Below are positions 23,157 through 33,900 of a stretch of DNA of 64,000 nucleotides, in pieces. The stretch is from Gonocerus acuteangulatus (lineage: Eukaryota > Arthropoda > Insecta > Hemiptera > Coreidae). The notes under the pieces are model-generated. The model was not told the DNA's origin, ran no database searches, and saw only the letters and a list, made by a program, of their open reading frames with translations. Position 1 is the first letter of the stretch, and every line of letters begins with the position of its first letter. The position numbers and the translations under genes are program-made. The stretch is from the NCBI GenBank assembly GCA_946811695.1, contig OX328124.1:90370696-90434695 (forward strand), read 5' to 3'.

Positions 23157-23379
23157 TAACCGCGCTAAGATGACGCAGTTCCTGCGAGTTGGACTTTTTC
23201 TAAAGAAAGGCCACCACCCCTAGTGGGAAACGAACCCACGACCCTTTGGCACGGAGTGTTAAGGCGTGAGCACTTAACACTCCGTGCCAAAGGGTCGTGG
23301 GTTCGTTTCCCACTAGGGGTGGTGGCCTTTCTTTAGAAAAAGTCCAACTCGCAGGAACTGCGTCATCTTAGCGCGGTTA
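23157..23379. repeat. perfect palindrome, 107-bp arms, 9-nt spacer
   Basis: Arms 23157-23263 and 23273-23379 matched as exact reverse complements in every block I compared, around spacer 23264-23272. Each arm has the Helitron-like head (TTAGCGCGGTT to AAAAAGTCC), then the B-box half of SINE family 1. The turning point is the SINE's own small hairpin (GTGTTAAG / CTTAACAC). Confidence 0.9.
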
Positions 23380-23886
23380 CAAACATCTCGAAGAAATGGA
23401 ATAGATTAGCATCACAAATCACAGGAAACTGACAGTAGGCAACATACACAGAAGCGGATAATTCTTAATCTGTATAAGTCAATACAATTATGTTCTGAAA
23501 ACGTACTTACTCTTCGACTACTGCTGAGAAGGCTCTATTCTAAACAACCAAACATTTTAAGTATCTTGTTTTACTAGCAAATTCGTTTTACTGTTATAAT
23601 CAACTGTAAATATGTGCTTCATGGCGAATAAAATTCCATTTTGTCGTGGGTTAAATCTTTTTATAAAATAAGAAATAACGATAACTTCAGTTGGAGTCTA
23701 TGAGGAAGGTTATATAGATAGGAGAATTCAAAACAAAGTACGCATACGTCATCATGATTAACCACAGCCATCTTGATTACCATAGCCACTCCAAACTTAT
23801 TACCAATACCTTTCACCGTTTCTTAGCTTATTTTACTACAATACTAATTTTACTGATAAATGCAATTTAAAACAAGAAACAACCAA

Positions 23887-25434
23887 TTAAAAAGTCCGTC
23901 TCGCAGGACTGCATCATCTTAGCGCGGTTCCGTTCATATCCCTAGTCTAATTTGGAAAGATTAAAATAGAAGCAGTTATTATTTTGGTTCCACCAGTATT
24001 TTTTTTTAAATTAATTATTATAATGGCGTGTCAACCCTTAAGGTCACTAACGCCATTCCTGTGAGTAGTAAAGTCTTGAAAGGTCATGATTTACAATCTT
24101 ACCTGGAAGGGTCCGCTACACTAGAAACAGACCCGCTAGTGACAAGGTCTTGGAATCTTGGAAATCTATATTTCTAACAATAAATTGTTTTTGTTATTTT
24201 ACTTAACCAGTTTTATTGTCAAATACATTATCCAACTATAAGCAATTAAAAAAATAACAAGAAATAAAACAGACAAAAAGAACCATTGAAATAAACGAAA
24301 TCAATTAATTTAAAGCTTTAAGCACTTTTTTCTCCGATTGACATCGCGTAATTAAAACTTTCTTCAGAACCTTTTTTGTAGAGCATTTAGTAAGCTTCCG
24401 AATGGTAATCTTGCGCTTCACAAGATTGTCAACGGTTTTCGAGATACTAACGAAATTATACAAAGTTACCAAAACTTTTTTTGTCTGTTAATAAAATATT
24501 TTATTCTAACCCTTCCTTTACTCTAAACGTAACAAAAATTTCAACATATTAGTGTTGATGAAACTCGAACATGCAGAAAATGTTTCAACTGTATCCCATA
24601 ATTCTAAGTACCAAAATCAAAGACAAAGAACCCTCCCTAGGAAGGACGCTAGGCAGTTGAAAAACTATATATCTTGGAAATCCATATCTCTAACATTAAA
24701 TTGTTTTTCTTATTTTTCTTAACCTGTTTTATTTTCAAATACATTATCCAACAATAAGCAATTAAAAAATAACAAGGAATAAAAAACAGACAAAACGAAC
24801 AGTTCGAATAAGCGAAATCAATTACTTTAAAGTTTTAAGCTCTTATTTCTCCGATTGACATCGCCTAATCAAAACTTTCATTAGAACCTTTTTTTTAGAG
24901 CATTTAATAAGCTTTCTAATGGTATTCTTCCGTTTACCAAGATTCTCAACCTTTTTCAAGATATTAAGGAAAGTAAACAAAGTTACTAAAACTTTTTATG
25001 TCTGTTAATAAAATATTTTATTCTAACCCTTCCTTAACTCCAAACGTAACAAAAATTTCAACATATTAGTTTTGATGAAAGTAGAACATGCAGAAAATGT
25101 TTCAACTGAATCCCATGATTCTAAGTACCCAAACCAAAAACGGTATTCAAAAAATATGTTTCCAATTTTCTCGAAAACGGTTAAAGCTATCGCCTTGAAA
25201 ATGGTTTCATTCGTTTTCCTACCCCAGGAGTCATATAAAACGAGTACTTAGAAGCTTATGAACTCAAAAACGTAAGCGTTACGATTTTTTTTGCGCGAAT
25301 TTCGCCCCAAACGCCATCTTCCAGTAGGCGGATTTTGCTGGTTAACGAACTTGACCTTTCAAATTGGACGAAGGATTTTTGTACCAAATTTCATCAAAAT
25401 CGGGCCATTCGTCTTCTATTTAGAGAGCGAACAG

Positions 25435-25479
<45 letters not shown>

Positions 25480-25617
25480 AATTTGAACCACCGTTATTTT
25501 CGGTCTCTAGGGGTTCTGAAACGCGAAATTTTCTAGTCGGCACTTCCGGATCGTTTCATTGTATCAACCCTATAAGCGGGGTTCCTCCCTATGGGGGAGG
25601 GAGGAACCGCGCTAAAA
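23887..25617 (+). mobile_element. Helitron-like copy D (about 1.73 kb), nested in F
   Basis: Head AAAAAGTCCGTCTCGCAGG, two tandem internal units, (TA)n at 25439-25478, hairpin and CTAA at 25612-25615. 24480-25610 is nearly identical to 12540-13760 of copy 2. The matching uninterrupted site is in copy E at about 26548-26560, so the insertion boundaries can be read. Confidence 0.8.
25439..25478. repeat. (TA)n microsatellite in copy D
   Basis: Short, uninterrupted TA run at the same element position as the longer arrays in copies 1 to 3. Confidence 0.85.
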
Positions 25618-25665
25618 GTGAGATAAACAAAGAGAAAACCCCTTTCAAAACAACAAAACAAACAC

Positions 25666-27174
25666 TTTTAGCGCGGTTACTCCCTATCTCCATAGGGAGA
25701 ACCCGCTTATGAGGTTGATCTCATGACGCAATCCGGAAGTGCCGACTAGAAACTTTCACGTTTCAGACCCTGTAGATCACGAAAATGTAGGTGGCCCAAA
25801 TTTGTATATATATACAAATTTGTATATACATATATGTATACATTTATATATATGATTGTCCGCGCTCTAGCATATATTTATATATATGATTGTCCGCGCT
25901 CTAGCAAGCTCAAAAATGGTCCGATTTTAACGAAATTTGGTACAAAAATCCTTCGTCCAATTTGAAAGGTCAAGTTCGTTAACCAGCAGAATCCGCTCAC
26001 TAGAAGATAGTGTTTGGGGCGAAATTCGCGCACAAAAAATCGTAACGCTTACGTTTATGTGTTTATATGCTTGCAGGTACTTGTTTGATAGGTTTCTTAA
26101 CATAAGAAAACGAATGAAACCATTTATAATGCGATATCTTCAACCGTTCCTGAGAAAAGTGGAATCAATATTTTTGTAAGTCATTATATTTTTGTGAGTA
26201 CTTAGAATCGCGGGATTCAATTGAAATATTTTCTACAACTTGGAAATTAATCCCAACTAAGATGTTTAAATTTTGGTTATATTTGGAGTTAAGGGAGTAT
26301 GCGAAAAAAAATTTTATTAATAGACATGAAAACTTTTCGGATCTTCATACATTTTTCGTAAATATCTCGATAACGGTTGGGAAATCGTGCTAAGTGGAAG
26401 GTGACCATTCGAATGCTTACTAAATTCTCTACAAAAAAGGTTCTGAAGCAATATTGGATGGGGCAACGTCAATCAGAGATATAAGCGCTTAAAACTTAAA
26501 AAATGTTTGTTTTGTTGTTTTGAAAGGGGTTTTCTCTTTGTTTATCTCACTTTTTAATTGTTTTAAATTGTATTTATCAGCAAAATTAGTATAGTAGTAA
26601 AATAAGCTAAGAAACAGTGAAAGGTATTGGTAATAATAAGTTTGGAGTGGCTGTGGTAAACAAGATGGCTGTGGCTAATCATGATGACGTAGTTTGTTTT
26701 TAATTCTGCTGTCTATATAACCTTCCTCATAGCCTCCAACTGAAGTTATCGTTATTTCTTATTTTATAGAAAGATTTAACCCACGACAGAATGGAATTTT
26801 ATTCGCCATGAAGCACATATTTAAAGTTGGTTATAACAGTAGGCCGACGATTCGGCGCTAATGGCCAAGAATTGTCGATGCCCCGTAAAAAAAAACAAGA
26901 AAAAAAAACAGTAAGACGAATTTGCAAGTAAAACAAGATACTTAAAATGACAACGAATTTTTGGTTGTTAAGAAGAGCCTTCTCAGCAGTAGTCAAAGAG
27001 TAAGTACGTTTTCAGTACATAAGTGTATTGACTTATACAGATTAAGAATTGTCCGCTTCTGTGTAAGTTGGCTACTATCAGTTTCCTGTGATTTGTGATG
27101 CTAATTTATTCCATTTCTTCTAGATGTACGTAACCGCGCTAAGATAACGCAGTTCCTGCGAGTCGGACTTTTTA
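25666..27174 (-). mobile_element. Helitron-like copy E, reverse orientation (about 1.5 kb)
   Basis: Hairpin end at 25670-25705, head AAAAAGTCCGACTCGCAGG at 27174 on the minus strand. Its 5' 670 bp is the inverse of copy F. A SINE fragment is nested at 26842-26906. F and E together form a long imperfect inverted repeat around copy D. Confidence 0.75.
26842..26906 (+). mobile_element. 5'-truncated SINE family 2, with target duplication
   Basis: Contains 'ggcgctaatggcc' and 'gatgccccgtaaaaaaaaa', the 3' end of the SINE at 46114. It is flanked by AACAGTA (26835-26841 and 26907-26913) and is absent from the matching site of copy F near 23600. Confidence 0.75.
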
Positions 27175-27925
27175 ATTTGTACCAATTAGTTGTGTAGCTT
27201 AACACGTTCAATACGGCGAGCACCGTATGGGGCTCATCAAGCCTTTACCGCTGGATTGAGAGCACAGTCCCGTCAGCAAAATTTCAAGGTGCATAAAACA
27301 CTTCATGAAACGTGCGGTCACTGGCTCTCGGACTATAGTTAAAATTACACACAGCTTAATTCTACGAAATCTTTCTAAGTGAAAAACATACTAAGAAAAA
27401 TATTACCAAAGAAGAACCTCTGTTAAAACGAAAATATGGAGAGAAGGTTCTCAAGTAAAGGCCTTTATTGCATTAGAAAACGAGGACATCACTGATTTTC
27501 TTGATAAGAGTGTCACGGATGGTTGTTGATCCGAGGTGGAACTCATCCAAGGACTAAACCAAATCTATTTATAATATCCTCAAGATCCTCCTGCCTAACG
27601 CGCAAAAAGATTTCTGTCAAAAAAGGGCAATGTGTAATGTCTATTTTGGCTAGTAAAGTAAAAAATATAATTAATTGGACTTAAAAATCTGTCTTTGAAA
27701 AAAAGCTACTGAGAAAAAACAAACAACTTCCTTCGAATCTAAATATTGTGCCTCACACCGTTGAGGTTTTATGTGGCGTTGGTTTATTTTTGTAGAGGTT
27801 TCAGCTTAATAGTTGAGTATCGAAAAAATATATACTTCTAGGGACAGAAGTATATTTTATAAAAAATAATTATTGATTGGATGTCAGTAAAATTATCTGA
27901 AACTAAAATTTGCTTTCTTTTATAG
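27175..27925. other. region upstream of the first visible aldehyde oxidase exon
   Basis: The start codon exon is expected here or further left. One ATG at 27436 followed by 'gagagaagg' could join in frame only through a weak donor; it is not convincing. A third copy of the dispersed repeat of 20931 lies at 27275-27345. Confidence 0.3.
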
Positions 27926-27975
27926 GAATCTTGGAAAGCAGGTGCTCTTCAGTATCAATGGAAAATCGTATACAG
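27926..27975 (+). CDS. aldehyde oxidase exon 1 of those visible
   Basis: After TTTTATAG, encodes [16 protein letters not shown], the first strand of the plant-type ferredoxin fold. The first base completes a codon begun upstream. The donor is GTAATT, phase 1. An in-frame stop just before the acceptor excludes a local start. Confidence 0.75.
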
Positions 27976-30900
27976 GTAATTAAAGACTTATTTTTGCGTT
28001 TAATTTTACGTAATATGAACCATTATTGATTTTCTCTCAAGGGAGTGAGTTTTATACGTTATTAAAAAAAACTGAAGACATTCGTTTTTTTTCCTCTGAG
28101 TAACGTGTCCAACAGAATTTCTATATCCTTGTGATGTTTTTTCGCTCGTTGTCAGCATCAATTCCCTCACAATGCAGAGAGCCTAGTTTTTATTGAGTAA
28201 TGGACGCGCTAATCTCTTATATAATATGGAGGCATTATGCATTAAATTATTAATTTACAAAACTATACCCAAAAAATGAAAAATTGTATACGATATGATT
28301 TTATTTTAGACTGTCGACGTTCCATGCTTAGATCGATTTTTCAAGAACGTCCATAGCCCAAAGGCATTGCTAGAAAAGTGTCATTTTGCGTATTTTAGTG
28401 CGTTTCTATTCTTTAAGGAAGAAAACCGTTTATGAGCAAGAAATCTTCATATTTTACGTCCCATACGTCATGAAAACATCACACGTTCAAACTTATATAT
28501 TTATAATACGTTGATACGGAATCCATGAACTTTGTGCAGTGGAGGAGGAAAGTGTGGTGCATCGAAACGACAGCATTTCGGTTCAGGAGGTTTAATTTTG
28601 GGAACACAAGCGTCGGGTGGGACGTCGGATCATCAGACTACGGTCATTTCAAATCATTGGCGCATTTTTTGAAAGGACGGTGCTTTGAAAACTTCGATGA
28701 AGTCAAATATTGATGCGAGGTTTTCTTTGCCACGAAAACAGTTGAGTGGTACCACCATCGAATCAACTTTTTGCTGAAATATGAGTTAAAGTAGTTGAAA
28801 ATGATGGCCTGCAATTTGAAGAATTTTGATTTATAAATTTTGCATTCACGTTTTAATAAAATTAATGAGAATACCGTATTAATAACCATAACATTTTTTT
28901 TTTTTTTTTCATTTGGATTGATCTTTATTGATAATTTACAATCTGTACAGTTATGTACAATAAGTAAATATGGCCAAACTATACATACAACACAGTGAAT
29001 AAGATGAGGGGAGAAGGCAGACATTACTGCCACTCCCAATGAAAGTTATGGTATTTTTTATTTTAATTAAAACTTGGTCTCTTTGTGAAACTATATACAT
29101 TATTTACAATATTTACATTATTTTATAAGACAGGCTCATTAACCAGTAGTAAATTGTCTCGTGGCCAATGGCGGCGAAGGCATCGAGGAGGATTATCTGG
29201 GATGACATTGGAAGAGAGGGATCTGCCAAGAGGATTGGGGTGGGCTGGGGGTTTTGAGAAAAGGGTTAAGAAACGGGATTTGGCTAAATCATAGACAAAG
29301 GGTATTTCAGTGTCTCGATGGATGGTTAGGTTTGAAACGTAGAAAGGAGCGTTGAGGATTTTACGAAGGACTTTGGACTGGAAACGTTGGATAATGTTTA
29401 TATTTGATGGCTTAGCTGATCCCCAAAGTTCTATGCCGTATGTCCATATCGGTCTTGTTATGGTCTTGTATATTGTCAGTTTGTTTTTTGTGTCTAGTTT
29501 TGATTTGAGTCCAATTAGTCGCCGGAGAAGTCCGAAGCGTTTGTTCAGTTCTTGTCTCTTGTGTTTTATGTGTGTTTTCCAGGTAAGTCGCTTGTCGAGG
29601 TGGAATCCTAAATATCGAACCTCATTAGATTGGGGTATTGTAAAACCATAAAAACCACGTTAGATTGGGTATTATAAAACCACAAAAACGTGATCATCAC
29701 GAAATTAACATTATTTAAAGAAGTTATGTTTTTGTTTTAGACACAGACATTTTTTTTAATATTCCACCAAAATAGAACATCTTTTGGAAAGACGAAACGC
29801 GAATTATTTGCGAGATAAATTTATAAACGTCGATATTTCTCGTCTGTACTTTTGGACTCATAAGCAGGTTTCATCCTTATAGATTGGGAAGAAACACGCT
29901 AGCAACTAATAATTTTAAATCTCACACGACAAAAGGTACAAGAACGGAAACGCGCTATGGTCACGTAGTTCCTTCGAGTCGGGCTCCCCACCCTCCTTCT
30001 TTTTTCTATCTAATGTAGAGGTGGCTTTTGACAAGTATGTAGTAATTTGTGGAGTACGCTTGCCTTGCTCAAGTAGTTGTATATTTCTTGTATATTGTGG
30101 CTCCCATCACCGATGGGTTCGATCATCTATGTGCAGGCTTAGTGACAAGTAGCGTTCAGTACGTCCGCCCAGTAATGACAAGGAACAAGCATAGTACAAT
30201 AGGTGACAAGGAACAACTGCATAGTACAATGGTGCTAGGAGAGCTTACTTGCCGCTTAGTAAATTTATGCTATTCCTATTCTCTTGTACCTGCCACACTT
30301 ACTAATTCTTGTCACTAAAAAATAACCTTGTTTACATGTTGGTGTTTCAACGTCGGGCACTAAGCTTGAGTAAACTTGACATATCGTCGATACAAATGCA
30401 AACTAACGAATATGAAAAAAATGCATCTTTCATTGTCCATCTTTAATAATTTCTGCTGGACTTATTTACGGCAAATTCTGACTTCACTCTATTAAAGGGA
30501 AAGTATTCCACTATCAAAAGGTCAAATCTGCCGAATATTTGACTGTCCAAAAAAAAAAGTTATGAATAAATACTTTTCCACTCTGAAAAGTGGTGATTTT
30601 CATATTCGTTAGTTTGCTTTTGTATCGACGATATTTTGTTGGTTTTCACAATCCTTCTTTCTCATTAGTTCTGGTTGTTAGCTAAAGGCTATTTTATGCT
30701 GGAATAAAATTCAGGTGTTCATTCAGGATTGAGTGAACCAGAAAGCATTCTCAGAAAGCTGTAAGCACATTACTTAAGAAAAGCTTTTAGCAAGTTATAG
30801 GCTATCAGATGGCTGCAGATAGGCTATAAGCGGTTCTCTGAAGGATTACGATACTCCGAATTTCAGCCTGATCAACATAAGAATTAGTGGGTTTCTATTT

Positions 30901-33900
30901 ATGGAAAGTTGTTTTGGGAAGGCTAAAGCAATTACAGCACCCACTGGCCTGTTAGTTGAGCAGTTCTTCAGGGCCAAGGACGATAAGAAACTTGGCGCTT
31001 TAGGATTCGCTCTTTTGGACACCCCGTTCCTTTCTGCTTTGAGCCTACTGCCAAAATTAAAACGATTCCGTTATTAGTAACGAATGTGGTTAGCCACATT
31101 TATCAGTAAGTGTACGCTACATTCCTGCATAAATTGCTTGCAAAAACCTTAATAAGTACAAAATAATATTAATATTTATTTAATTTTATTCAGGAGTAAA
31201 CCGTAAATTTTAATGTATCGATTTCCTTTTCTACAACTCTGTTTTTCAGTGGTTGAGTATCATGTCTACCGAGTTTCGTTACAAGGATGTAAAAAGGGCT
31301 GGTAGGAGTAAATCCAGAATTTGGTTCTAAAGTAAACCCTCACTACCAAAAGACCGATTTAGTTTATTTTTAAAGAACATTTTTCTCCTTAGAAACGCAC
31401 AACGTAGACCAAGTGTCTTTGCTATATAACAAAAATTACGGCCGATATGAGAAAATTAGTAATTTGGGCCTGGCGTAAACCCCTCCTTCAGATGGACTGT
31501 TCTGCTGGTTAACGAACTCAGCCAATCGTTTGTTATAGGAATCCCACATGCCAAGTTTCAGAGCGAAAAAAACGTGTTAACTGGCACACGCGCGTTTTTC
31601 TTTTGTAGGGTAGGGGAAAAAATCTTTCATTAGATTCCTACTCACTAAAAAAAAAAAAAAAAAAACCCTCTCTATTCACCTCAACCACCCTACGGAACCG
31701 CTGGTTCTCCCTATTAGCCAGGATTAAGCTGACTAGATTTCCTGGTTTCAAGAGCTCTCCTAGTTTCCTTTCTAATTAGGCCTGGAAAATCCCGGGCATT
31801 CGAATAATACATGTTTCGCATTATTCTCTGCAGAAAATAATAACAGTAAAATCGTTTTTCATAAAATAATCGCATCGCTTATTGACACCTACATTTTATT
31901 ACGCTGTGCACAAACAGGGCCGAGTACGGCGATGACATTTATAGGATGGCAACTCTAATACATGCACATTTTGGCAAAAAAAAAGAAGAAAATTCCTTTA
32001 AAAGCTACAGTACACATGAGACTTCCTGGGTAATACCAACTTTTCAGGAATAAAAAAAGTGGTATGAAATATTCCAGAAGATGAAACAAAATTCAGTCTT
32101 TCCACAAATTTTCTTTATTTTGCACTAGGCCTTTCAACACAAATGTGCCATCATCAGGTGCTCACAACACTGTCCTTTTACTGTACTGTAAGCCAAAAAA
32201 AAAAAAAAAAAAGTACTAATTTTTGAGTCCAACAATATTAATGCATGTTTCTATTTGTTGTGAGCACCTGATGATGGCACATTTTTGTTGAAAGGCCTAG
32301 TGCAAAATAAAGAAAATTTGTGGAAAGACTGAATTTTGTTTCACCTTCTGGAATTAAGCAACCCCACTACCGGAAAACATAAAAAAAAGTATGAAATATT
32401 GTTTTACTTTTCACTTAAAAATGTGCGATTTTTAGTCGGTGAGAAAACACCTCCGGTTTTGGGTTTCTTTTGCCCTCTCGGCACCACGGTGCGCCATTGC
32501 GCTCCACCAAAGTGGAGCTGCTTACAACAAGGTAGAGCTGAGGACTGTTACCAGCTGTCTTCTTTGATTTTGTGACACACTCACATATGTATATATATAC
32601 AGATATTTGTATATATATTACATTTTATAAGGTAAACACTCCTAATCTTACCCTCTATTTTTGTTTTATTACTGCTTATTTGTTATTTAAATGGATTGCT
32701 TTAATCTCTTGAATTTAATAATAATTCCTTGGATTTAATAATGTTACTTGGACATGATATAGTGGTCACTTTAGTCGTATTATGAAATAATATTGTGTCT
32801 ATTATTTTGTTTTAATCAGTGTTTAAACAAAGCAATTTCTATTTCAGTACCGGATAATCTACCAGCAGACACAAGCCTCAACACATTTATTAGGAACAAT
32901 GCTCATCTTAAAGGCACTAAGTATATGTGTCTCGAAGGTGGTTGTGGGAGCTGCATTGTTGAGGTCACTTCAAAACATCCTGCCACTGGCAATGAAGTCT
33001 CATATGCCGTGAATTCAGTATGTTCATTTTTTTACTTTTTTTTACGGGGCTCTGACAAGTGGGCTATTAGCGCCGACATCCATGGTACGCCAAGGAACCT
33101 TTTCAACAGGCCCTGAGATGAGAAAAATTCCTGCCGTCCCGAGGGATTCGAACCCCAATCTCCCACATGGGAATCTAAGGCATTAGCCACTAGACCATGG
33201 GGAGACCCTTAGTATGTACATGTTATACATAACTGACCAGCAACAACAAATTATAATAATTTTTAAATATAATAAACTTTTATAAATTAATCTTTAAAAA
33301 ATTGATTATAAATCTTATAATAATATAAATATTATAATATAATTATAAATATTATAAACTCTAGACGTCAGATAGGATATTATAGAATATCAAATAATTA
33401 CTGATGTTTATCAGATTAAGTAGTGACTTATTATTAATGATGCATTTTTAATTAAGTAATAAATTCATTACTAAAATGGAATTACATTATATATTTATTT
33501 ATTTACTTTGAAGAGTATACATAAAGCTCACTCAGATATTAAAAATTTACTTAATCAACCATTTTTTGTTATGCCATTTTCAAAAAATAGTGCTTTATTG
33601 GTCTAATTTTCTATTCCTAGAGATTTGAATGCCTTACGAAATATATGCATGTTACTCTCAACAAAATGTAATGTTACAAATTCTAGTAATGACTAATGTC
33701 TTCTAGCCCTCCTAGGAGTGATATATTCAGTCATATTTATGTCTTTTTGATTACAGTTAAGAGTATGATTTTTGATTTAGTGCTTGGTACCAATTTACGT
33801 GTGTCATGGTTGGAAAGTTACAACCGTTGAAGGCCTTGGTACAAAGAAAACAGGCTATGACAAAGTAGTCACAAGGCTCGCTGCTGCCAATGGAACACAA

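Larger units (their letters stand above)
23336..25665 (+). mobile_element. Helitron-like copy F, split by copy D
   Basis: The head is at 23336-23379 (inside the palindrome). The body is 23380-23886 and resumes at 25616-25665 ('gtgagataaacaaagagaaa'). Both parts are continuous in the reverse copy E (26507-27174), so copy D inserted into F. Confidence 0.7.
32074..32388 (+). mobile_element. short fold-back retroposon with 12-bp target duplication
   Basis: Flanked by exact GTATGAAATATT (32062-32073 and 32389-32400). It starts CCAGAAGATGAAAC and ends CCACTACCGGAAAACAT plus an A-tail. Two inverted arms (about 32083-32165 and 32256-32347) each hold one hammerhead-like unit. The tail and duplication indicate target-primed insertion. 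It is the short relative of 39854-41044. Confidence 0.8.

Noticed and set aside
27436..27446. ATGGAGAGAAG as the missing first coding exon
   Set aside because: The frame would fit only with a weak donor (GTTCTC); the better donor 8 bp later breaks the frame.
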